Assembly: GCF_001189365.1 (NCBI RefSeq)
Contig: NZ_LFJJ01000024.1
Span: forward strand, 1-40,317
Direction of reading: 5' to 3'
DNA: 40,317 nucleotides
DNA from: Candidatus Burkholderia verschuerenii
Lineage (GTDB): Bacteria > Pseudomonadota > Gammaproteobacteria > Burkholderiales > Burkholderiaceae
Each line of letters starts with the position of its first letter. Position 1 is the stretch's first letter. The position numbers and the translations under genes are program-made. Of the stretch, positions 28,162-35,256 are shown piece by piece. The notes under the pieces are model-generated. The model was not told where the DNA came from, did not search any database, and saw only the letters and a program-made list of their open reading frames with translations.

Positions 28162-29226
28162 ATGCGAATCGCACAAATTGCACCGTTGTACGAAGCCGTC
28201 CCGCCGAAGTTCTACGGCGGCACCGAACGCGTCGTGTCGTATCTGACCGATGCCTTGGTCGACCTCGGCCACGATGTAACCTTGTTCGCGAGCGGCGATT
28301 CGCAAACCAAGGCCAACCTCGAAGCCGCCTGGCCGCGCGCCCTGCGTCTGGATCCGACGATCCGCGACGCGCTCGCGCCGCACATGCTGCTGCTCGAAGC
28401 CGTCCGCCGCCGCGCGCACGAATTCGACGTGCTGCACTTCCACCTCGACTACATGCCGTTCCCGCTGTTTACGCAGATGGACATGCCGTTCGTCACGACG
28501 CTGCACGGCCGTCTCGACCTGCCGGAACTGCAACCGATCTTCAACACGTTCACCAAGGCGAACGTGATCTCGATCTCGGACAACCAGCGCACGCCGCTGC
28601 CGCAGGCCAACTGGCTGAACACGGTCTATCACGGTTTGCCGCCGGATCTGCTGACGCCGCAGCCGCACAAGAAGCCGGAATATCTGGCGTTTCTGGGCCG
28701 TATCTGCCCGGAAAAGCGCGCCGACCTCGCGATCAAGATCGCCGCGCAAAGCGATCTGCCGCTGAAGATCGCCGCCAAGGTGGACAAGGTCGACCAGGAA
28801 TACTTCAAGAGCACGATCGAGCCTCTGCTGTCGACGGCTGATGTCGAGTTCATCGGCGAGATCAACGAAGCGCAGAAGCCGGAATTCCTGTCGGGCGCCA
28901 AGGCGCTGCTTTTCCCGATCGACTGGAACGAGCCGTTCGGTCTGGTGATGATCGAAGCAATGGCCTGCGGCACGCCGGTTATCGCGTTCAATCGCGGTTC
29001 GGTGCCGGAAGTGATCGATCACGGCGTGACAGGCTTTATCTGCGAAGACGTGCCGGGTGCGATCGGCGCGCTGCATCGGATCGACGAACTCAACCGCACG
29101 GAAATCCGCGCGCAGTTCGAACGCCGCTTCAGCTCGCACGCGATGGCGAAGAACTACGTCGACAGCTATACCGCGATGCTGCAAGCCGCCAAGCGTCCGG
29201 TGCTGCGTCAAGTTGCGGTGGGCTAA
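28162..29226 (+). CDS. Glycosyltransferase family 4
   Basis: A 354-residue GT-B glycosyltransferase. The N-terminal domain has the acceptor-side motif PKFYGGTERVVSYL. The C-terminal domain (about 165-340) has FLGRICPEKRADLAIKIA and the retaining GT4 E-x7-E motif EPFGLVMIE, then ACGTPVIAFNRGSVPEVI. It is cytoplasmic and transfers a sugar from a nucleotide donor to an unknown acceptor. It stands alone, divergent from flhD, with AAGGAG before the start and a terminator after. Proximity to flagellar genes allows a role in flagellin or surface polysaccharide modification, but the distance and separate transcription make that speculative. Confidence 0.9.
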   Translation: MRIAQIAPLYEAVPPKFYGGTERVVSYLTDALVDLGHDVTLFASGDSQTKANLEAAWPRALRLDPTIRDALAPHMLLLEAVRRRAHEFDVLHFHLDYMPFPLFTQMDMPFVTTLHGRLDLPELQPIFNTFTKANVISISDNQRTPLPQANWLNTVYHGLPPDLLTPQPHKKPEYLAFLGRICPEKRADLAIKIAAQSDLPLKIAAKVDKVDQEYFKSTIEPLLSTADVEFIGEINEAQKPEFLSGAKALLFPIDWNEPFGLVMIEAMACGTPVIAFNRGSVPEVIDHGVTGFICEDVPGAIGALHRIDELNRTEIRAQFERRFSSHAMAKNYVDSYTAMLQAAKRPVLRQVAVG

Positions 29227-29260
29227 GCTAAGCGCCCACTCGATTCACCGGTTGCACGAA

Positions 29261-29289
29261 AAGCCGCCCGATTTCCGGGCGGCTTTTTT
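29261..29289 (+). terminator. Rho-independent terminator after the GT4 gene
   Basis: AAGCCGCCCG (29261-29270), five-base loop, CGGGCGGCTT (29276-29285), continuing into a T-run. Confidence 0.92.
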
Positions 29290-29510
29290 ACGTTTACGCG
29301 CTCCTCGCGCCGGTTGATTTCGATAAACGTAACGATGGCCTTCCAGCACAGGACAAATCCGAAGTTTTAGACAAATGGACGTGAATTAGCCACTAATCAA
29401 CCTTTTTTGACAGATTTTCAACAGAACCGCCCTTAAACTACGCTCCGCAAGAGCAAAGGGTGTTCTTGTGTCACATCAACGGTTGGTCTCTATTTCACGT
29501 AGGCAGAATC

Positions 29511-30212
29511 ATGCATTTGTCGAAGCGTCTCGGCGCTGAAATTTTCGGTACGTTCTGGCTGGTGCTTGGCGGTTGCGGAAGCGCCGTGCTCGCAGCGGCA
29601 TTTCCCCATGTCGGCATCGGTCTGGCGGGCGTTTCGCTGGCCTTCGGCCTGACCGTGCTCACGATGGCTTACGCCATCGGTCACGTGTCCGGTTGCCATC
29701 TGAACCCGGCGGTCAGTATCGGTCTCGCGGCAGCGGGCCGCTTCCCGGTGCGCGATCTGGTGCCGTACATCGTCGCTCAGGTGATCGGCGCGACGCTCGG
29801 CGCATGGGTTCTGTCGCTGATCGCGACGGGCGCCCCCGGCTTCGATCTGGTCGCGAGCGGCTTCGCGGCGAACGGTTTCGGCGAGCATTCGCCGGGCAAC
29901 TACACGCTGTGCGCGGCGCTGATCTGCGAAGTGGTGATGACGTTCTTCTTCCTGTTCGTGATCCTCGGCGCAACCGATGACCGCGCACCGAAGGGCTTCG
30001 CGCCGATCGCCATCGGCCTGTGCCTGACGCTGATCCACCTGATCTCGATTCCGGTCACCAACACTTCCGTGAACCCGGCGCGTTCGACGGGTCCGGCGCT
30101 GTTCGTCGGCGGCTGGGCGCTCGATCAGCTGTGGCTGTTCTGGATTGCGCCGATCATCGGTACGATCGTCGCCGGTCTGGTCTATCAGTGGATGACGCGC
30201 GAAAAGCACTAA
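29511..30212 (+). CDS. aqpZ: Aquaporin Z
   Basis: A 233-residue water channel with six membrane helices and two half-helices carrying the NPA motifs, in [11 protein letters not shown] and [11 protein letters not shown]. The selectivity-filter positions match water-specific AqpZ: Arg directly after the second NPA, with His in LIHLISIP and Thr in TNTS. It begins [23 protein letters not shown], typical of AqpZ. The ATG at 29511 is chosen over upstream frames. A consensus -35, TTGACA (29407-29412), is present but the nearest -10 (TTAAAC) is 20 bases on, so the promoter is uncertain. It is probably monocistronic, with a terminator after. Confidence 0.95.
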   Translation: MHLSKRLGAEIFGTFWLVLGGCGSAVLAAAFPHVGIGLAGVSLAFGLTVLTMAYAIGHVSGCHLNPAVSIGLAAAGRFPVRDLVPYIVAQVIGATLGAWVLSLIATGAPGFDLVASGFAANGFGEHSPGNYTLCAALICEVVMTFFFLFVILGATDDRAPKGFAPIAIGLCLTLIHLISIPVTNTSVNPARSTGPALFVGGWALDQLWLFWIAPIIGTIVAGLVYQWMTREKH

Positions 30213-30534
30213 GCTTCGCCGCGACTTCACAAGCAGCAACGAAAACGGACGCCTCGGCGTCCGTTTTTGCTTTGGCGCGTATCCGAACGATTAAACTGGC
30301 GCGACAAATGTAATGGCGAATTATGAAGCATGCTTATTAATTTCTCCGCACGCTCGTTTGCGATGCCATGAATTCTCTTGAAAGCCCCGCCGCATAAGGC
30401 TCGGCGCGCGCCGCGTCCGTCCACGACTCCCTTAACGCAACACTTGCACACCGTAACAAGTCGTCGAAGCCTGTAAGACGGCGGGCGCTTACATTGGACT
30501 CATGCGACACGCGTCGCTTTACAGGAGAACAATC
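30213..30534. other. Intergenic region between aqpZ and the small exported protein
   Basis: 322 bp holding the aqpZ terminator and no gene. An inverted repeat TGTAAG-N10-CTTACA (30472-30493) lies about 40 bp before the next ATG and is a candidate operator or regulator half-site pair. Confidence 0.5.
30242..30268 (+). terminator. Rho-independent terminator after aqpZ
   Basis: AAAACGGACGCC (30242-30253), TC, GGCGTCCGTTTT (30256-30267), continuing in T. The innermost pairs probably open to form the loop. Confidence 0.92.
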
Positions 30535-30818
30535 ATGAAGCGCATCGTTACCCACATGCTCGTTGCTGCCGGACTCGCCATTGGTGCGGTCGGTGTTGCC
30601 CAGGCTCACTCGGATGTGCATATCGGCGTTTCGCTCGGCGCGCCCGCCTACGCGGCCCCGGCGCCCGTTTATGTCCGTCCGGCGGCGCCGGTGTATCGCG
30701 AGCCGTACTGGCGTCATGACGCACCGCGCTGGCACGGCGACTATCGCCATGACTACGCCACTGGAACCGTGCCGGCTGGAACAACGGCAACCACAACGGT
30801 TGGGGCCATCGCGGATAA
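30535..30818 (+). pseudogene. Small exported Tyr/His/Trp-rich protein, frameshifted near the C-terminus
   Basis: The start is MKRIVTHMLVAAGLAIGAVG with a signal peptide ending AQA|H and GGAG before the ATG. The mature part is rich in Pro, Tyr, Arg, His and Trp (APVYVRPAAPVYREPYWRHD), a type common among small Burkholderia envelope proteins of unknown role. After DYRHDY the reading frame drifts into an atypical Thr-rich tail ending at 30879. In another frame the expected HWNRAGWNNGNHNGWGHRG and TAA (30818) appear. Replacing one lost C at about 30756 (TAC-GCC to TAC-CGC) gives a 94-residue protein with consistent composition throughout. The span is 3n+2, consistent with one deletion. Confidence 0.8.
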
Positions 30819-30831
30819 GGACACTGAATGT

Positions 30832-30859
30832 TTCGGGCCGTCGCTACCGGCGGCCCGAA
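30832..30859. terminator. Hairpin between converging genes
   Basis: TTCGGGCCG (30832-30840) pairs with CGGCCCGAA (30851-30859) over ten bases. It sits between the small exported gene (+) and the HAD gene (-). It lacks a real T-run, so its strength is uncertain. Confidence 0.55.
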
Positions 30860-30865
30860 GCCGCG

Positions 30866-31678
30866 TCAGTCCACTTTGAGATCGAACAGCTTGCGCAGTT
30901 GATGCGCGACACCCGCGTCGAAGTTGTTGCCGATGCGCGGCACGTTCGGCAGGCGCTTGATGAGATCGGGATTGGCGTTGTTCATCATGAACGGATGACC
31001 CGCCGTTTTCAGCAGATCGATGTCGTTCATGTTGTCGCCGAACGCGATGCAATGCGCGGTATCGGTATCCAGACGGTCGAGCACGAAACGCAGCGCCCGG
31101 CCCTTCGAGACATCCGACGTCATCACTTCCAGACAATCCGGCAGCGAATAGGTGACGTATAGCGAATCGCCGAATTCCCGCTCCAGATTGGCGGCCGTTT
31201 CTTTCAGATCGGCCGGATCGCCCACATACAGCACCTTCGCGATGTCTTGCCCGTCGTGCTCGCGCAGATCCATCACCTCGTACTTGAAGCCGGAATCCTG
31301 ATGGAACACCAACAGTTCCGGCGCGTGACGGTCGATCAGCCATGCATCGTCGGCGAACAGATTGACGATCACGCGCCCGCTGCCGCCCGCCAGATCGGGC
31401 TGGACCAGCCGGCGCACGGCGGCTGGATCGAGATTGCGCGAATAGATGCACTCGTCGCCGGGTGCGTGCACGCGCGCGCCGTTCGAGGTGATCAGATACG
31501 CGTCGACGCCGAGCACGTCGCGGATGCCCGCCACGTCCTGATAATGCCGGCCCGTCGCGATGATGATCTGCACGCCGCGCGCGGCGAGCGTGCGGATGGT
31601 GTCGGCGGTGAAGGGATCGAGCGTGTGGTCGCTGTGCAGCAGCGTGCCGTCGAGATCAGTTGCGATGACCGAATACAT
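30866..31678 (-). CDS. Cof-type HAD-superfamily phosphatase
   Basis: A 270-residue HAD-IIB (Cof) sugar-phosphate phosphatase. Motif I is DLDGTLL near residues 8-14 (nucleophile Asp and acid Asp two on). Motif II is the Thr in IIATGRHYQD, motif III the Lys in SDVSKGRAL, motif IV GDNMNDIDLL. A cap domain lies between motifs II and III. The ATG at 31678 has AAGG six bases upstream and gives the family start MYSVIATDLDG. An alternative ATG at 31711 overlaps the upstream stop as ATGA and would add 11 residues. It forms a two-gene unit with the kinase upstream. The substrate is not predictable. Confidence 0.9.
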   Translation of the reverse strand: MYSVIATDLDGTLLHSDHTLDPFTADTIRTLAARGVQIIIATGRHYQDVAGIRDVLGVDAYLITSNGARVHAPGDECIYSRNLDPAAVRRLVQPDLAGGSGRVIVNLFADDAWLIDRHAPELLVFHQDSGFKYEVMDLREHDGQDIAKVLYVGDPADLKETAANLEREFGDSLYVTYSLPDCLEVMTSDVSKGRALRFVLDRLDTDTAHCIAFGDNMNDIDLLKTAGHPFMMNNANPDLIKRLPNVPRIGNNFDAGVAHQLRKLFDLKVD

Positions 31679-31707
31679 GACTGCCTTGAAGTGTGGTGCG
31701 AAGCTGC

Positions 31708-32607
31708 TCATTCTAGCGCGCCCGTCCGCCGCGCCAGTTCGAGCGCGCCCGCGGCCGAATCGGCGCGTGGCGCACGCAGGCGTTCGCGCACGGCGAGCGG
31801 CACGAACGGCTCGAAAGGCGCGGCGAGACCGCCGCACAACGCAACCGGCAATCGGCCCGCCGGATCGAGCGCGGCGACCAGCATCGCGATTTCATCGCCT
31901 GCGTCGGCCAGCAGCTTGCGCGCGAACGGATGATCGCGGAAGTCGAACACGGTGGGCGCGAGCGTCGCGTAAGCCGTCTGGTTTGCCGCGCACAGCCAGA
32001 CGACCAGACTGTCGCGATCCGTCGCGCCGGTGCGGGCGAGCAGTTCGCGCGACCAGGAATCGGCGGGAAGACGGCCGTCGAGCACGCGTTGCAGGTGGAT
32101 GACCGCGCGCATGCCGAGCCACGCGCCGCTCGCTTCGTCGCCGCTCGGAAAGCCGTAGCCGCCGGAAATGCGGCACACGCCCTCAGCGTCGATCGACGCC
32201 GCGATGCTGCCGGTGCCGAGCGCGACGATCACGCCGGCCTCGCCGCCGTGCGCGCCGAGCACGGTGGTGTAGGCGTCGCTCTCGACGGACAGCGCGCGCA
32301 CGTCCGGCGCGATATCCAGAAACGCCTTCAGCCAGTCCGCGTTGTTCACGCCGGCCAACCCGCAGCCGAGCGCGCAAGCGCGCCAGTCGAACGCGATGTT
32401 CGCGGCATCGAACGCGCGCGTGCAGGCCTCGCCGATGGCTTGCCACGCGCGCTCGACGCCGAGTCCGAGCCCGGACGGCCCGCCGCTCGCCCGCGCCAGT
32501 TCGACGCCCCTCGCGTCCGCGAGAATCACGCGCGTGCCGCTGCCGCCGCCGTCGATGCCGAGCAGAAAGCCGCCCGCCGAAGTATGGGAATGGTTCGAAA
32601 TAGTCAT
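31708..32607 (-). CDS. BadF/BadG/BcrA/BcrD-type ATPase, probable amino-sugar kinase
   Basis: A 299-residue kinase of the ASKHA fold. Phosphate-1 loop LGIDGGGSGTRVILAD is near the N-terminus, phosphate-2 VIVALGTGSIAAS mid-protein, GGYGFPSGDEASGAWLG is the acidic signature seen in N-acetylglucosamine and glucosamine kinases of this family, and the adenosine motif is ALCGGLAAPFEPF. It probably phosphorylates an amino sugar such as GlcNAc recovered from peptidoglycan, but no nag genes are adjacent. The start at 32607 gives the usual lead to the ATPase core. It is transcribed divergently from tag across an interval with a long inverted repeat, and upstream of the HAD phosphatase. Pairing a sugar kinase with a sugar phosphatase is curious. 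Confidence 0.87.
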   Translation of the reverse strand: MTISNHSHTSAGGFLLGIDGGGSGTRVILADARGVELARASGGPSGLGLGVERAWQAIGEACTRAFDAANIAFDWRACALGCGLAGVNNADWLKAFLDIAPDVRALSVESDAYTTVLGAHGGEAGVIVALGTGSIAASIDAEGVCRISGGYGFPSGDEASGAWLGMRAVIHLQRVLDGRLPADSWSRELLARTGATDRDSLVVWLCAANQTAYATLAPTVFDFRDHPFARKLLADAGDEIAMLVAALDPAGRLPVALCGGLAAPFEPFVPLAVRERLRAPRADSAAGALELARRTGALE

Positions 32608-32646
32608 GGCCGCAAGCTTACCGGCCGCGACGTCGCGCGCCAATCA

Positions 32647-32699
32647 GCCGAATGGCATAGGCAAAACGGCATCTGTCCGCGCGGCCTATGCCGTTCGGC
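32647..32699. repeat. Long inverted repeat between the kinase gene and tag
   Basis: GCCGAATGGCATAGGC (32647-32662) and GCCTATGCCGTTCGGC (32684-32699) are complementary at 15 of 16 positions across 21 bases. Inside, ACGGCAT (32666-32672) can also pair with ATGCCGT (32688-32694), so two mutually exclusive folds are possible. It lies 62 bp before the tag ATG and 40 bp before the kinase ATG. Confidence 0.8.
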
Positions 32700-32760
32700 A
32701 GAGGTGGCGTCGACGCGGCATTCCGCTATGCTTGGCGCGATCCGAAACCGGGAATCCGCG

Positions 32761-33369
32761 ATGACAGACTCCGAAGCCACCCGCTGCGCCTGGGCCACCG
32801 GCGACGCGATGATCCACTACCACGACACCGAATGGGGCGTGCCGTCGCACGACGACCGGCATCTGTTCGAAATGCTCGTGCTGGAGGGCGCGCAAGCCGG
32901 CCTGTCGTGGTCGACCATTCTGAACAAGCGCGACGGCTATCGCCTGCTGTTCAAGGGTTTCGATATCGACAAGGTGGCGCGCTTCACGGAGAAGGACATC
33001 GAGCGAATCGTCGGCGATGCGCGCGTCGTGCGCAATCGCGCCAAGATCGCCTCGGCCGTGCTGAATGCGCAGGCGGTCCAGCGCATTCAGGAGGAGCATG
33101 GCTCGTTCGCCGATTTCGTGTGGTCGTTCGTCGGCGGCGCGACCATCGACACCCCGCGCGATGCGAAGAATCCCACGCCCGCATCGACAGCCGAATCCGA
33201 CGCGCTATCCAAGGCTCTCAAGCAATACGGCTGCAAGTTCGTCGGCACGACCATCTGCTATGCGTTCATGCAGGCGACCGGCATGGTCAACGATCACGCC
33301 GCCACCTGCTCGGCGCGCGTGAAGCGTCGCGCGAAACAGAAAAAATCGCAGGCCAGGGCAACGACTTAA
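32761..33369 (+). CDS. tag: DNA-3-methyladenine glycosylase I
   Basis: A 202-residue base-excision repair enzyme that removes 3-methyladenine from DNA. Recognised by RCAWATGDAMIHYHDTEWGVP at the start, which holds the first zinc ligand (Cys9), LFEMLVLEGAQAGLSW, and MVNDHAATC near the end, which holds the His and Cys that complete the zinc snap. The helix-hairpin-helix core is in between. The ATG at 32761 is the family start; a long open extension upstream overlaps the divergent kinase and is not coding. The last 18 residues are a Lys/Arg-rich tail. Monocistronic. Confidence 0.94.
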   Translation: MTDSEATRCAWATGDAMIHYHDTEWGVPSHDDRHLFEMLVLEGAQAGLSWSTILNKRDGYRLLFKGFDIDKVARFTEKDIERIVGDARVVRNRAKIASAVLNAQAVQRIQEEHGSFADFVWSFVGGATIDTPRDAKNPTPASTAESDALSKALKQYGCKFVGTTICYAFMQATGMVNDHAATCSARVKRRAKQKKSQARATT

Positions 33370-33766
33370 GCGCGCTCCGATGCGAAAGATTTCTGCTTTT
33401 TGGCAACATCCGGGAGTGCAAATGCCGCTGTCTAGGGAAAATCCTGATGGCTCGGCTTCTTTTTGCAGTGAAGCACGCGTAAATCACTGTAAGATAAGGG
33501 TTTTCGATGCTTCTATCGCACTGCACAATCGTGCGGTTCATGTAAAAATGGCGTCCTTGCGTGCGCTGCCGCACCTTTTTACCGAGCCAAACCGTTATAA
33601 CTGACGGCAATGGGCCGTAAACAAGGATGTGGGCAACGTCGCTCGCGCAGGGACGCAGCATTGCCGGGCATCCGGGACGGGAAAAACCAGCGTGCTCGAA
33701 AGCAAGTGCCGGGTTGCTCGAAAACTTAACGCATGGCCGCTGCGCAGGGGCGCAGGGGGGAACATC
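33370..33766. other. Intergenic region between tag and the degenerate paralogue
   Basis: About 400 bp without a convincing gene. Several AT-rich promoter-like spots (TAAGAT near 33493, TATAAC at 33594-33599) and GC-rich small hairpins (for example GTGCTCGAAAGCA near 33692) are present. I see no conserved riboswitch core. The last bases (GGGGGGAACATC) provide a ribosome-binding site for the next reading frame. Confidence 0.5.
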
Positions 33767-34190
33767 ATGAAAAGCCTGAACTTCCTGACGCATCAGGAGA
33801 TCTTCGATAACGCCGTCCAGCATCTCTTCGGTTAGGGGCAAGCCGCTCTGCTGCCGCACGGCGGCGGCGCTTACCGCGGATACTGCGGCGGCTGCCCGAT
33901 CGGCAGTTTCATCAAGCCGCGCGATTACGTGACGGCGATGGAAGGCGTGCCCATCCGCTTCATCAGCAAGGCGCCGGATCTGGTGCCGGCCTATATGGAT
34001 GTCGGTGTCGTGGCGCTCAAGCGCGCCCTGCTGCGCGCGCATCAACGTGTTCGATCCCAATACCGTCGAGCTGCTCTCGTGCCTGCAGAACGTGCACGAC
34101 GTGTTCGGCAAATGGGAATGGCGCGAACGTCTTTCGTCGATCGCGCGTCAATTTGGCTTGTCGGCCGCCCTTCTCAAGACGGCCGCCTGA
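33767..34190 (+). pseudogene. Degenerate tandem paralogue of the following gene (nonsense plus frameshift)
   Basis: The frame starts MKSLNFLTHQEIFDNAVQHLFG and meets a TAG at 33833, then continues GQAALLPHGGGAYRGYCGGC and PIGSFIKPRDYVTAMEGV. Near 34040 the frame moves by one base and continues INVFDPNTVELLSCLQNVHD to FGLSAALLKTAA and TGA (34190). Removing one base restores one reading of 140 residues with a single internal stop. It aligns along its length with the next gene: YCGGCPIGSFI with KCAIGSLV, and FDPNTVELLSCLQNVHD with YDPNVIDLLIELEQIHD. The conserved C-x-I-G-S element marks a common, uncharacterised proteobacterial family. No function can be given. Confidence 0.8.
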
Positions 34191-34208
34191 GTTTTTGCGA
34201 GTGCTGTG

Positions 34209-34586
34209 ATGTTGAGCCCTATCACGATGTTGAGCCCGAAGGACATCTACGAACGCGTACGCGGCCATTTGCTGGCGCAAAACGCGGTGTCGGAGGATGA
34301 CAACGGTTCGTGCCGTCTGCGCAGCGCGGAAGGCCGCAAATGCGCCATCGGTTCGCTGGTGCGCGACGAGGTGTACGACACGGCGCTCGAAGGCGTCGGC
34401 ATTTCGTACTATCGCCACGCGCACGACGGCGAGCTGCTGCGCGCGCTGTACGCGTCGAACGTCAATGCCTACGATCCGAACGTGATCGATCTGCTGATCG
34501 AACTCGAACAGATTCACGACGACGCCGGCGTCGAGGAATGGCCGAATCTGCTGTCCGCGCTCGGCCGACGCCACGCGTTCTGCTGA
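34209..34586 (+). CDS. Uncharacterised protein with C-x-x-G-x-K-C-A-I-G motif
   Basis: 125 residues, intact, cytoplasmic. An N-terminal helix (DIYERVRGHLL) precedes a Cys pair in NGSCRLRSAEGRKCAIGSLV, then VYDTALEGVGISYY and a helical C-terminal region with LIELEQIHDDAG. Small proteins with [Cys]...G-[KR]-C-A-[IV]-G-x-L-[IV] are frequent hypothetical proteins in proteobacteria; none is characterised to my knowledge. It follows its degenerate paralogue by 18 bp. The start region is itself duplicated: ATGTTGAGCCC occurs at 34209 and again 18 bases later (34227), so the protein begins MLSPITMLSP and translation could start at either ATG. No strong Shine-Dalgarno is seen for either. Confidence 0.75.
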   Translation: MLSPITMLSPKDIYERVRGHLLAQNAVSEDDNGSCRLRSAEGRKCAIGSLVRDEVYDTALEGVGISYYRHAHDGELLRALYASNVNAYDPNVIDLLIELEQIHDDAGVEEWPNLLSALGRRHAFC

Positions 34587-34617
34587 AACACGCGGCAAAA
34601 ACACGCCGCAAGAAGCG

Positions 34618-34654
34618 AAACGGCGGTGCGCCCTCACGGGTCGCACCGCCGTTT
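34618..34654. terminator. Bidirectional terminator before rpsU
   Basis: AAACGGCGGTGCG (34618-34630) pairs with CGCACCGCCGTTT (34642-34654) over an 11-base loop. It lies between the converging hypothetical gene and rpsU. Confidence 0.9.
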
Positions 34655-34697
34655 TGCCTTGAGCGAGCCGGAAGTTTCCGGCCCGCGCGAAGACGCT

Positions 34698-34910
34698 TTA
34701 GTGCATCTTCTTCGGCAGCATCTGGCTACGCAGACGCTTGCGCAGACGCGAGACAGCGGCTGCCTTCTTGCGCTTGCGTGCCGTGGTCGACTTTTCGTAC
34801 GACTGGCGCTCGCGGAGTTCCACGATCAGGCCATTCTTCTCGATTGTGCGACGGAAGCGACGAATCGCGACGTCGAACGGCTCGTTTTCTTTGAGGGTGA
34901 TAGTGGTCAT
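34698..34910 (-). CDS. rpsU: 30S ribosomal protein bS21
   Basis: A 70-residue highly basic protein that contacts the anti-Shine-Dalgarno region of 16S rRNA. The sequence runs [20 protein letters not shown], then [19 protein letters not shown] and a Lys/Arg-rich end. This is the typical beta-proteobacterial bS21. It is unaccompanied by dnaG and rpoD here, unlike in E. coli. Its promoter lies about 280 bp upstream, leaving a long leader. Intact. Confidence 0.97.
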   Translation of the reverse strand: MTTITLKENEPFDVAIRRFRRTIEKNGLIVELRERQSYEKSTTARKRKKAAAVSRLRKRLRSQMLPKKMH

Positions 34911-35190
34911 GACAATCCTGATTTGCTAAACGTATTTCTAACTGCGCGATGCTTCAAACGCCGCGCGCCGGCACTCCGATCGTCCGCCGGATGTTGGATA
35001 TCGAGGCGGACACGAGCAAAGCGGCCACGGAGGCCGGAAAAGAGAGAGTTGGGATTCGACCGCCGGGGGCGGCGTGCGCGCCTTGAAAACACCAGAGCGC
35101 GCAACTCGGAGCCGTTCTTCGCTGTGCTTTGACGTTGTCATTTTCAGCGTCGAAGGCAAGAAATCAGACACATTTCTCGATTCGGGCGCG
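34911..35190 (-). other. Long rpsU leader with no gene
   Basis: If the promoter at 35191-35219 is used, the rpsU mRNA has about 274 untranslated bases. They include GC-rich segments (near 34960-35000 and 35060-35080) that would fold strongly and an AGGATT ribosome-binding site directly before the ATG. No protein-coding frame is convincing. No other strong promoter is seen nearer rpsU. Confidence 0.5.
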
Positions 35191-35219
35191 ATTTTACCAG
35201 AACACCGCGCCCGCGCCAA
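35191..35219 (-). promoter_or_regulatory. Promoter upstream of rpsU
   Basis: On the minus strand TTGGCG, 17 bases, then an extended TGG-TAAAAT. It starts about 40 bp beyond the aldo/keto reductase stop and points to rpsU. Confidence 0.7.
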
Positions 35220-35256
35220 GCCCCTGTGAGCGGTCCAACTCCTTGATGCAACAGAT

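Noticed and set aside
33600..33760. A cyclic-di-GMP (GEMM) riboswitch-like stretch (CGCAGGGACGCAGC, CTCGAAAG)
   Set aside because: The conserved core order and the tetraloop-receptor pairing could not be matched; it is GC-rich intergenic sequence with small hairpins.
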